Assembly: GCF_000520715.1 (NCBI RefSeq)
Contig: NZ_ASSD01000007.1
Coordinates: 1-40,955 of the forward strand
DNA length: 40,955 nt
Direction: 5' to 3'
From: Paenibacillus zanthoxyli JH29
GTDB lineage: Bacteria; Bacillota; Bacilli; Paenibacillales; Paenibacillaceae
Below are positions 18,501 to 28,900 of the stretch, piece by piece. Position 1 is the first letter of the stretch, and each line of letters begins with the position of its first letter. Below the pieces are notes generated by a model. It had not been told where the DNA came from and searched no databases. It saw only the letters and a program-made list of their open reading frames with translations. The position numbers were made by a program, and so were the translations under genes.

Positions 18501-19939
18501 GCTAAATTCACCTTGTCCTGCTGCTCCAGATAGACCGCCATTTCATGCAAAGCGTTCTGCAGCGAAGTCGGACTTTTGGCTGAGAAGGGCATGATTACCA
18601 AAGCATCCTCAGGGGAGGAAGCGCCGCGCAGCGGTGCTTCTTCAAGAATCAGATGCACATTGGTGCCGCCAACCCCAAACGAACTGATCGCTGCCCGACG
18701 CGGACCGGCGTTTCGCTTCCATAACATAGGCTCCTTGTTCACATAGAATGGAGATTCCTCCATCTCCAGCAGAGGATTGGGTTCCTCAAATCCTGCAGTT
18801 GGCGGAATCACCTCGCGGTCTAGAGCGAGAACGGCTTTGATGAATCCGGCAATGCCGGCTGCCGCGTGCAAATGCCCAATGTTCCCTTTAACCGATCCGA
18901 TGGGTAGGCGGTCTTCCCGCTGATCCATTACCTGTCTTAAGGCCTCGAACTCAATCGGATCGCCTACTCGGGTTCCTGTTCCATGGGCTTCAATGTAGCC
19001 GATGGTGGAAGGATCAATATCTGCAAATTCCCATGCGGACCGAATAACCTCTTTCTGCCCTTCCAGACTGGGTGCGGCAAACCCCACCTTTCGCCGTCCA
19101 TCATTATTGGTGGATGAGCCCTTGATCATCGCATAGATATAGTCACCATCCTGAACGGCGTCCGAGAGCCGCTTCAAGACAACCGCACCGGCACCCTCTC
19201 CGAAAATTGTGCCGTCTGCACGGCTGTCAAAGGGACGGCAAACTCCGCTTTGAGAGTGGATCTTACCCTCTTCATAGAGATAGCCCGTTACGCTGGGCTG
19301 TTCTAAGGTAACGCCCCCGGCTATAGCCAGATTGCAGTCCCCCAGCAGCAATCCCTGGCAAGCAAGATGAATCGCCGCTAGAGAGGTCGAGCAAGCGGTA
19401 TACAGCGTATAGCTAGGACCCGACAGGTTCAACTTGTAGGATATCAGCTGGCTAAGAAAGTCCTTGGACGACACAATCCCCGTTTCAAGAATCTCCTGGT
19501 CGATGCCTCCCCTGGACAGATGCTTGCCCGTCCATTCAATATCAAGCGGGGCGCCAGCGTACAAGCCGATTTTTCCGTCATAATGCTCCGGGTGGTAACC
19601 TGAGTTCTCTAAGGCATGATAGACACATTCGTGAAATATTCGGGTCTGAGGATCCATACTTTGCGCTTCCCAAGGCGCATAACCAAATAGGGAAGCATCG
19701 AAATCATACACATTTTTAATGTAGGGCTTGGCCCTTACATAATTCGGATGCCGAACTATATGCTCGGATAACCCCTCGGATATCAATTCCTCTTCCCTAA
19801 AATAAGAAACTGCGCTTGCTCCATTCATCAGGAGCTCCCAATATTGCTCAAGGTTGTCGGCCCCGGGGAATCTCCCGCTCATGCCGATCACTGCTATCTC
19901 CAGCCCGGTTTCGTGATTACTTCCTACCTCGTTGTTCAC
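15515..19939 (-). CDS. clbC: PKS KS-AT-KR(inactive)-ACP (ClbC-like)
   Basis: Type I PKS module of 1474 residues with a GTG start at 19939, GAGGTGA upstream, and 4 bases after the ClbB-like stop. KS about 10-430 with TACSTS (Cys near 180), EAHGTGT and NIGHLHAAAG, so active. AT about 530-850 with GHSIGEY near 631 and HAFH, predicting malonyl-CoA. Then about 400 residues align in position to a ketoreductase but are decayed: the NADPH glycine loop is replaced by LYLSASGDFS and the catalytic Tyr/Asn segment reads CELAACASM, so no reduction is expected. ACP with Ser in LGAHSLLL near 1401. Its place between the ClbB- and ClbD-like genes is that of clbC, but E. coli ClbC is much shorter (about 870 residues). 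The keto group would therefore be kept, as in colibactin. Confidence 0.92.
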   Translation of the reverse strand: MNNEVGSNHETGLEIAVIGMSGRFPGADNLEQYWELLMNGASAVSYFREEELISEGLSEHIVRHPNYVRAKPYIKNVYDFDASLFGYAPWEAQSMDPQTRIFHECVYHALENSGYHPEHYDGKIGLYAGAPLDIEWTGKHLSRGGIDQEILETGIVSSKDFLSQLISYKLNLSGPSYTLYTACSTSLAAIHLACQGLLLGDCNLAIAGGVTLEQPSVTGYLYEEGKIHSQSGVCRPFDSRADGTIFGEGAGAVVLKRLSDAVQDGDYIYAMIKGSSTNNDGRRKVGFAAPSLEGQKEVIRSAWEFADIDPSTIGYIEAHGTGTRVGDPIEFEALRQVMDQREDRLPIGSVKGNIGHLHAAAGIAGFIKAVLALDREVIPPTAGFEEPNPLLEMEESPFYVNKEPMLWKRNAGPRRAAISSFGVGGTNVHLILEEAPLRGASSPEDALVIMPFSAKSPTSLQNALHEMAVYLEQQDKVNLADAAYTLQVGRGQFNFRAVCIAERKEEAAQSLKRLAKAAAHAKSRESLGASQVVFMFTGQGSQYPGMGAELYRNNAVFRRELDHLAEKLAPMLRSDIRIYLCHSDEGAGQAGVDLSELNQTWLAQPALFALEYALAQVWISLGIKPVLMAGHSIGEYVAAALADVFSLDDALEIVVARGRLMQSTSGGSMVAAAVPASDAALYTSEAVSLAAVNSPELCVFSGEEAELSVRMAEWSRQGVFHRRLNTSHAFHSSKMDDILKPFTEVLRKKKLSPPRISFYSCLTGELIREDMAVNPEYWADQLRGTVHFSTIAANCLADEHNMLLEVGPGKTLCGLVEAQASASRTVLSSFGSRSERELQSFLESLACLWSQGIPVTWEALSSGGRRQRIPLPLYVFDRQTYILPSRPKELQMLQKRETVRPLLYQPVWKPQPLPLVKPREQGTWLILQDKGNLQPLTNYLLSIGHRCITVQPGKEYARDEEMTYTVNPCAPKPFHMLLEDLGLAGVRIDHILHGWCLEAATHENATLDPPYSVLERGYKTLIHLLAALSDQVLGEEPQLIVAATGIVDIYGSAAAEPVRRALMGPLLTVPHEYAQLQIKLVDCQGDSGNRLKDILVQETASPGEQAVVAYRGMNRLVQYFEPIPHEEVPKEEWEAQAQVKQVILYLSASGDFSIELFLETRTDTVILRSRGDSLQEIEQVVAEAARITGRIDGIIYEPISSSMEIRTLEELSRIEEPVNWNMTAFKHLNTALSASGATLGFGWILSSLASVTGGHGLCELAACASMYDAAADSQLNLPVCWTSVSRDFIRTGAYPVTGVTQEEALSVYKQLWRLRGSLSRAVISAIPIQDRMKEAKPSATREDMNQPNSSTIPAGLRERPYQLGAYAEPGTEAEKVLCELASEQLGVHPVGVEDHFYDLGAHSLLLTRLLSRIKDVFRIDLPLRTLLETPTVRGVIHGLEKEWGSRGVLEEIAASYREYQKLVCEEMTSQYSGG

Positions 19940-19943
19940 CGTA

Positions 19944-22900
19944 TCACCTCAATCCTTTGATGGATTCCAGCGTCTTTAGCCTGCCTGCCTTTCTCTTCAA
20001 ATCTTCCTTGCTCTCTGTTTCCGATCTGGATGCCACGCTGCCTTTCGAGTCGCCGCTTCTCTCAGCAAATAAATATTGGTTCAGCTCATCAATCGTCGGA
20101 TAAGAGTACAGCTTGACCACAGAATGATCCTTGACCGTTAGCTGATTAATTCTAGTGTTAATCTGGATGAGATCAAGCGATGTCGCCCCGGCTTCAAAGA
20201 AATTATCGTGAAGTCCCAACTGCTCCAGTCCTAGGAAATCCATGAAGATTTCGGCCAGCTGCTTCTCCATCTCCGTGACCGGAGCCGTAAATTCCGTACT
20301 CATTACCGGCCTTTTCTTCGTCCGTCTTGTGCCCAAAGGCTTCTCCTTTACGGCTACACCCTCGATCATTCCGGGCTGAAGCTGGCTTTGCCGTTTGGAC
20401 AAATCAGACACAGATATAAGATATTGAAGTGGAACATCTGAAGCTTCAGATAGGGCAGCCCGCAAAATATGTTCAAGAGCCGCCATGCCCTCGGCATTTC
20501 GAATCCCCCCCGATAGCTCAGCTTCCGGCAAGCCGGGACTACCATCCAACTCGCCGTGACAGATTACGATCTTTCCAATATGCCGGGCCGATGCCATAAA
20601 CCGGAAGGCCTCTGCCGTCTCCTTAAAACTGTACGGAGTCATGGGCAGCGGAGTAATCGCCCTCTCCTCTACAAGACTAGCGATCTTGCAGAACATGTTG
20701 CGGAAGTTAGGCAGCTGGGTATCAATACTGATGGCCGAGAACGATATCCCATTCGCGAATGCCTGCATGCCAAGAGCCTTATTCTCTGTGATATCCCGGA
20801 TGCCCAGCTCCAGAAATCTTCCGTGCGGGCCCAGAAGCGACAAGCTCTTCTCGGCCGCCTCTCCGGTGAGGGAATTCAAGACTACATCGACAGCCCCCAC
20901 AGTGGATTGAATTTCCTCAGCGAACGTCACATCGCGAGAAGAATAAACATGACGAATGCCAAGGGAACGAAGATAATCCCTCTTCTCTTCTGTTCCTGCT
21001 GTGGCATGAATTTCGGCCCCGACCCATTTTGCAAGTTGAACGGCGGCTAATCCAACGCCCCCAGTTGCTGCATGGATCAGAACCTTCTCTCCGGCGTACA
21101 GCTGTCCGCGAACCACAAGCGAATAGTAGGCGGTCATGAACGAAATCGGAATGGTCGCTGCTTCTGCAAACGAAAGTGCAGACGGAATTGGAACTGCCGA
21201 GGATGCAGGAGCACATACATATCGGCCCAAGCTCTCACCGGCAATAGCCATGACCCGGTCCCCAGGTTTGAGCCCTGTCACCCCATCCCCAACACGCGTA
21301 ACCGTACCGGCACACTCTAGTCCGAATCCGAAAGAATGGGACGATGGGAGTGAGAGCATTCCCAGCGCGTACAAGACTTCTTTAAAATTCAGCCCGTTAG
21401 CGGCCACTTTGATCTCCACTTCTCCATACTCCGGCTTACGCCTGAACTCTGTTCTAAAACATAATTCCTCTAGGCGCCCCGGCTCTGACAGCGTAAGACG
21501 GCTATTTCCGATCTGCGTTAGGGTGAAGTCTGAAGTCAGAGGCAGCATGGCGTCTGTAGCAGGGTTATGCACCCTGCTCATCATGAACTCGCCAACATCG
21601 AGCAGTAACTGTCCCTGCCCGCTGTATAACTGCAAACAGAACGACTGCATATCCTCATTGCTCCTGCTGATCCGGCCGCAGCTATAGGTTAGCGGGGGCA
21701 GGGAGCTGTAAATCCGTACATTTTTATAAGCAAAGGGCAGATAGGACTCCCCTCTTGTGCTTGCCGTATCCATAAAGCTGGTGGCCCGATCCATTAATGC
21801 AGGATGAATATAGAAATCCTCGGCATCTGAGCAGCATTCCTCATCCATGTAAAGCTCGGCTATCCCCTCTGCGTCTTCCAAGTAAACCCGGCGGACTGCG
21901 TTCCAGTGCCGGCCATATTGAAGGCCAAAGGATACACTCTCCTCGCTTTGCCCGGAAACATCCTGTATAGTCTGCAGACTTCCAAGGAGCTGTCTAAAGC
22001 TGTCCGCTTCCAGAGGCATGCTGCCAGCTATCAGCAGAAGTGAAGCAGCCCCTTTCGCGTACTCATTCCAGGTGCCCGCTTCCCCTCTCAACAGCACGGA
22101 GAACAGCCATGTTTCATTTTCTGAGGAGAACCATACGATTCTAATCTCCGCTTGCTGCTCCACAATGATCGGCTTGACAAAGATGAGCTCCTGAATCTCC
22201 ATAGGTGTCAGGCCCGTCAAATCTGCGAATGATGCCCGAACCAGTTCGAGAACTGCCGTGCCGGGCAGGACGGATGTGCCCAGCAAACGATGCTCATCCA
22301 AAACCCAGTGCTGGTCGGCGGACAGTTTTGCAATATAAGTTGTCATGTCCTGTGCGTCTCTCCACGAACCAGCCTCCGGCAAATCGCCACCCCACCGGGT
22401 AGTGCTGCATCCGGAAAGCCATGGATGAGACAGGGATAACGGCTTCATTACCAAGGATTTCTCAGACTGGTCTATCCCTTTGTAACGGCTTAATGCATCT
22501 ACAGCCATCCCTGTCTCATTCCAAGCATCCCAATCCATGCTCACTACCCGTATACGCTCCTGGCGGGACGCTTCAGCAAAGCCATCCAGGAAAGCATTGG
22601 CTGCAGCATAGCTGGCCTGGCCACACGCCCCCAAGGTACTGCTGATGGATGAGAACAGGACCAGAAAGGAAGGGGTACTCGCGAGCTTGTTCAGCGCATG
22701 ATAAATGGATAAGGTGCCTTCCACCTTCGGAGCTAACACAGACTCGATATGTTCCCTGGTTACCTGGTGCAGCATTCCGCCTACATCGGCGATGCCTGCC
22801 GCATGGAACACACCATCCAGCTTCCCGTAACGCGATATGACCTCTGCTACGATATGCTCCATCGCGGCATGGTCGGTTACATCCGCGATCTCGATATGCA

Positions 22901-25900
22901 CCTGACCGCCATGAGCCCTCATCCGCTCGGTGTGCTCCTCCATCTCCCGTGGTGAGCGCCCGATTAGGGTTAGCTTGGCTTGATACTTCTCGACCAGAAA
23001 CTGGGCAAGCACCCGTCCAATCCCGCTTAGTCCTCCTGTAATAAGGTAACTGCCACCCTGCTCAAGCGCCGGGAAGGTGCGGAAGGAGCGAGAATGGTCC
23101 TCCTGCACAAACTCGCGGATGTAGCACCTCTGATTGCGCATTGCGTAGCGTGTAAGCAGCGGTTCGCCGCTTTCCGATTCTCCCGCAACTTCACCTGGCC
23201 AATCTAGCAGGAACTCAAGGGTCTCTTCAAGCGACTCCGCATCGGCGTCGATTGAAGTCACTTGCAAATGCGGATACTCTAATGGAATTACGCTTGCTGC
23301 TCCTGTGAGCAGGGATCTTATCGGGTTTACCCGATCTGTCGGCTGCACGCATTCCATCTCGCGGGTACCAAAAGTAAGATAAACCGGCTCAGCGTTCGAG
23401 GCTTTCCCTGCCTCTTTGACAAGATAGACCAAGCTGTACAAGCTGCGGTTCAAGCTATCTTTATAGCTGTCTGCTGCTAGTAGGGATGCATCTTGTTCCG
23501 CCATGGCCCATAAATGAATAATCCGGCTTGGCAGCGGATCTCCGCTTTCATTCAAATATTCATATAATTGCTTGTAATCAGACGCATTGCCGTGATCAAG
23601 CATGTACATTCTGTCGGATACCCTGTTAAAAGTAGGATGCGGGTAGACCCGAATACAGCAGCTTCCCTGCTGTTCCAGAAGGCCTGCCAGTCTGTCTGCT
23701 AAAGGGCCCCGGTCACAAAACAGCAATACGGTCTGTTTGTCTAAAGATGCCAACTTGCGCTCTCCTGGGGTGAAAGCTTCGGTCTCCCTCCACTTAGGAA
23801 CATAAATCCAATCCTCAACTTGACGCTGAGCTTGCAGACCGCCGGATACACGGGTGATTTGCATTTGCTGGGCTTCAAGCTGATACTTCCAATAATACCG
23901 TCTCTCAAACGGATAGGACGGAAGGGAGATACGTTTGCCGGGCCGGTGCTCATAGAATGCATCCCAGTCCAATCCGGCCCCGTACATCCATAAGGATGCC
24001 AGTCCCTCCAGCCATTTGCGTGCTCCCGTCATCTTCTCGCGCATACGCGGAATTAAATCAATGACAGGGAATTTCGCGGGGATGTTCCCATTCTGGCGCA
24101 CAAGCTGACTCAGCGTTCTTCCAGGCCCAACTTCCAGGAACAGCGGACTTATTAACTTCGTGGACAGCGCCTCCAGTCCTTCCCTAAAGCGTACAGTCCC
24201 GCGTACATGGGACACGTAGTAATCCGGATCCGAAGCCTGCTCGGAGGTTATCCAATCGCCTGTCAGGTTGGAGATATAAGGAATCTGGGGTGCAGACCAA
24301 GTTATCTCTCCGGCAAACTCCCCGAAAATGTCCAGCATAGGCTCCATCATGGAGGAATGAAAGGCATGGGACACTTGCAGACGGATAGGTTCAATGCCCA
24401 TATGCTGCAATTCCTGTGTGATTTCGCTTATGCAGGCTGCCGGTCCTGAAATGACCGAGAGCTCCGGACTGTTGCTTGCCGCAACAGATAGATCAGGCCA
24501 ATCTCGTAATAAGTCGGGCAGCCGGTCTAAGGCAAGATTCACACTAAGCATTTCTCCAGGCAGCATCTGCTGCATGAGCGCAGAACGACGGGCGACAAGT
24601 TTAATTGCTTCTTCGGGCGTTATAACACCGGAGATGCAAGCGGCCGTATATTCTCCTAGACTGTGGCCAATCATGCCTGCGGGCTGTATTCCCCATCGCT
24701 GAAGCAGCCGTGCCAGTGAATATTCGATCATGAACAGTAACGGCTGTGCAGCCTCAGTCTGGTCGATCGGACTGAGTGCATAAGATGCAGCTGAAGGACC
24801 GGGGTTATCTCTGCCGTGCTGACCTGAATTCACACCATGCATCCATACCTCGTATGGATAGAAGTTTACTGCTGAACGGGCGATCTTTAGGCAGCGGTCC
24901 ATCTCTTCCCGGAACAGCGGCTCCGATTCATAGAGATGCTTTGCCATCTCCGCATACTGAGAGCCTTGTCCCGGAAATAAGAACACGACTTGATAATCCG
25001 AAGCGGTATTTACAGCCGATAATTCACCACTAAGGAAAGCCCGCAGTCCTTCGCATAATTCCTGACGGGTTGAAGCTACCAGGGCAAAACGCCATTCAAG
25101 CAGCTTTCTACCGACAGCGAGCGTATAAGCAACATCATGGAGCTCCAGGTTAACAGCACGCTCCAAGTTATCCAGCATCTCTTTGCACTTCTGGCGCAGG
25201 GCGTCCTCCGTATGGGCCGAGAAGACAAAGATCTCTCCTGAAGAGCCTCCAGCCGGATATCGACCTTCGTCCTTCGCCTGTTTCTCGGAAATGAAAGGAG
25301 CCTCCTCTAGGATCACGTGTGCGTTGGTCCCCCCGATGCCAAAGGAGCTGACGCCTGCTCGGCGCGGATAAGCCTCAGACGGTGCCCAGTCACACAGCTC
25401 CCCGTTAACATACAGACTGGTCTCGTCAAACCCGATGCCAGGATTTGGCTCGTGAAAATGCAAGCTTGGCGGAAGCTGCTTGTAATAAAGTGACAGAACG
25501 GTCTTGATGAATCCGGCAATACCGGCCGCCGCATCCAAATGCCCCACATTGGTTTTCACCGAGCCAATGGCCGTGCGGTGTTCATGTTCTGCCGGAAAGA
25601 ACTCGGACAGCGCCTTGATTTCAATAGGATCTCCCAGCGGTGTTCCAGTCCCGTGGGCTTCAATATATCGAATTGAATCGGCCTGAACTGCTGCCGCCTC
25701 AAGCGCAGATGCGATAACCTCCCTCTGCCCTGTGATGCTAGGTGCGGTAAACCCTGCCTTACGCGTTCCGTCATTATTAATCGCTGCCCCCTTGATCACG
25801 GCGTAAATATGATCCCCATCACGGAGCGCATCCTCCAGCGATTTAAGTACGACCATCCCCAATCCGTCTCCGCTAACCGTTCCTTGTGCCGCGGCATCAA

Positions 25901-28900
25901 AAGCTCTGCAATACCCGTCAGGAGATTTAATCATCCCTTCCTGATACAGATATCCCGATTTCTTCGGTACCGTAACCGATACTCCGCCAGCCAGAGCAAT
26001 CTTAGATTCCTGACGAAGCAGCGACTGGCAGGCCAGATGAACCGCAACCAGCGAAGAAGAACAGGCGGTTTCCACGGTGAGGGAAGGGCCTCTAAGATTT
26101 AATTTGTAGGAGATCGGCATACTCAGCGAGTGTACATTCAAATGCGACGCTTTCCAGCGGTCCGTGTCATCTTCCAATGCATGAAATAAGTGATTCACCC
26201 AGCCTAAGTTGACGGTTCCTCCTACAAATAACCCGATTGCATCCTTGTAGCGTTCCGCATCATATCCGGCATCCTCCAGAGCAGACCAGACGCATTCATG
26301 AAGCAGCCGGAGCTGTGGGTCCATGAGTTCAGCCTCTTGCCCGCTGTAACCGAACAAATCTGCATCAAAGTACTCAATGCCCTCAAGCATTCCTTTTGCC
26401 TTCACGTAATCGGACCGATTGAGAAGTTCTTCCGAAATCCCCGACTCCCGCAGCTCCTCCTCGGTGAAGAACGAGATCCCTACTTTGCCTTGCTGCAATT
26501 GGCGCCAGAACATTTCAATATTGTTCGATCCAGGAAACCGGCCTGCCATGCCGATCACCGCAATATCCCCGTTATGTCCAGCCTCTTCCTGCGTGTCCCC
26601 TCCTAATGAAGTATCCTTGTGGTGCTGGGATTGACGTTTGGACAGATATGCTGATAATTGCCGAACCGTAGGGTACTGAAATAAATCAGTTACCAACATT
26701 TCAGTTCCGGTGGCTTGACGAATTCTGTCGCTGATCCGAATCGTCAATAGGGAATTGCCCCCGATATCGAAGAAGGCATCATCAAGACCAATCTGCTCTA
26801 ACCCAAGCGCTTCTTTCCAGATCTGAAGCACCGTCTGCTCCATAAAAGCGGTAGGAAGCGCCGTTTGCTTTACGGGTTCATCTACAGTCTTCCTTAGGTG
26901 AAGCAGTGCCTTCTTATCGATTTTCCCGTTTAAGGTCAGCGGCAGGGTATCCAGCTGAATATACTTCGTGGGTACCGCATAGAACGGAAGATGCCGGGAC
27001 AGCTGCTCCCTAATCTGTGCGATGGCCAGATTCTTCTTAGACACGTAGTAAGCCGTCAGCTCTTTCTCACCTTGCATGGTTTGGGGAACCTGGACCACAC
27101 ATGCATCGATGTCAGATAAGCGGCTCATCGCCGTTTCTACTTCCTGCAGCTCGATACGATAGCCTCTCACTTTGACCTGATCATCCGTTCTGCCGAAAAA
27201 GTCGATATTTCCGTCCGGCAGCCATCTAGCCAAGTCTCCCGTCTTGTACATCACATAGCCTTGATAGATCGGATCGGGAACGAACTTCTCCTTCGTCAGC
27301 TCCGGCCTGTTCAAATATCCGCGAGCCACTCCTTCCAGGCCTACACAGAGTTCACCAACGGCCCCTGCAGGCAGTAGATGATGATGGCGATCCACAATAT
27401 AAGCGGTTGACCGTGTAATCGGCTGACCGATCGGAATCCGTGTTTCGTAGCTTTTGGTAATATGAAGTGCTGTGGACAGTACAGAGTTCTCTGAAGGGCC
27501 GTAGCCGTTAACCAAGGTGAGCTCCGGACAAGCCCTCCTTACCTTATTGATATGAGGAGTTGATAAAGTATCTCCGCCAACGATGAGGTAACGAAGGGAG
27601 CCGAATATAGACGCATCTACCCCTGCCAGCTGATTAAACAGCGGTGTTGTCATCCACATTAGCGATACGCCATTTTCCAAGAGAGCCTGCTTGAGCACTT
27701 GCGGCATGAGCAGCTTCTCCTGCGGCAGCAGGGAGAGTCCGGCACCGGCCAGCAGCGCACCCCAAATCTCGAAATTAGACACATCGAATTCAAAAGGGCA
27801 TGTCGGAAGAATGACATCGCTGGAGCGAAAATCTACAAACCCGGTATTTTTGACCAGCCGGACAATCCCCTTATGCTTTACCATGACTCCTTTGGGCTGA
27901 CCGGTTGACCCTGAGGTATAGACAATGCAAGCCAGGTTATTGCCCTTTGTCCGGACAGGCGTTAGAGAATGCTGTTCCGAATGCGCTCCCGCCTTCACTT
28001 CAGAATAGACTCGCTGCACATCAATGCCGTGGACCCCAGTAAGCTCCGCATATCTTGCTGTAAAATCCGGTTCGGCCAGCAGAAGGCTCATCGCTGTATC
28101 TTCTATCATGTACTTCACCCGCTCAGGCGGATATTCCGGATGAATAGGCACATAAGCAGCTCCGGATTTAAGAATGCCGAGTAATCCGGCAATCGTAGCC
28201 GGTCGGCGGAAAGACTGGATACCTACACACTGCTCGGGCCCTGCCCCCTTCCGCTTTAGTTCTGCTGCAATGGCATCTGATATTAGATCTAGTTCCCTAT
28301 AGGTAATCCTATCGTTCTCAAAGAGGATAGCCGTGTGGTCAGGATACTGCCTGACAGCTTCCGCGAAGAGCTGGGGAATGCTCAGGCCTTCAAGGTCAAG
28401 CTCTGCAGGATAAGGCGCAAGCAGTCCATTCAGAAGAGGGTGCTTGGGCTGAACGAGCGCAACATCTGCCAATCTGTCCGAAGGACGGTCTGCCAGGTCT
28501 TGAAGCAGCTGTATCAGACACCCCCCCATCTGCTGAACCACAAAATACTCATATTTACCAGCATCGTATACGAATTCGAACTCAAGCCCTTCAACCGTTT
28601 TGACCAGGAGCGTAAGCGGATAATGCGTGTGCTCATCCATCTGGTAGGATCTGAAATATAGTGTAGTGTCTGCACTAGATGGTTCTTCGGGCTGTTGTAA
28701 CAGCTTTTTATCGAGCGGATAATTCTCAATGACCACAAATGTGTCAAAAAGCTCCTCCGGACCCTGCAACCCGGCAGCCTGACGAATCGAAGGAAGACCG
28801 GAATGCTCATAGTCCCGCCGCTCGGCTAGCAGCCTATGTACTCTCCTAAAATAGTCTTCGGCACGCTCTTCTCCGCTGCTTCGAATTCGTAGCGGCACCG

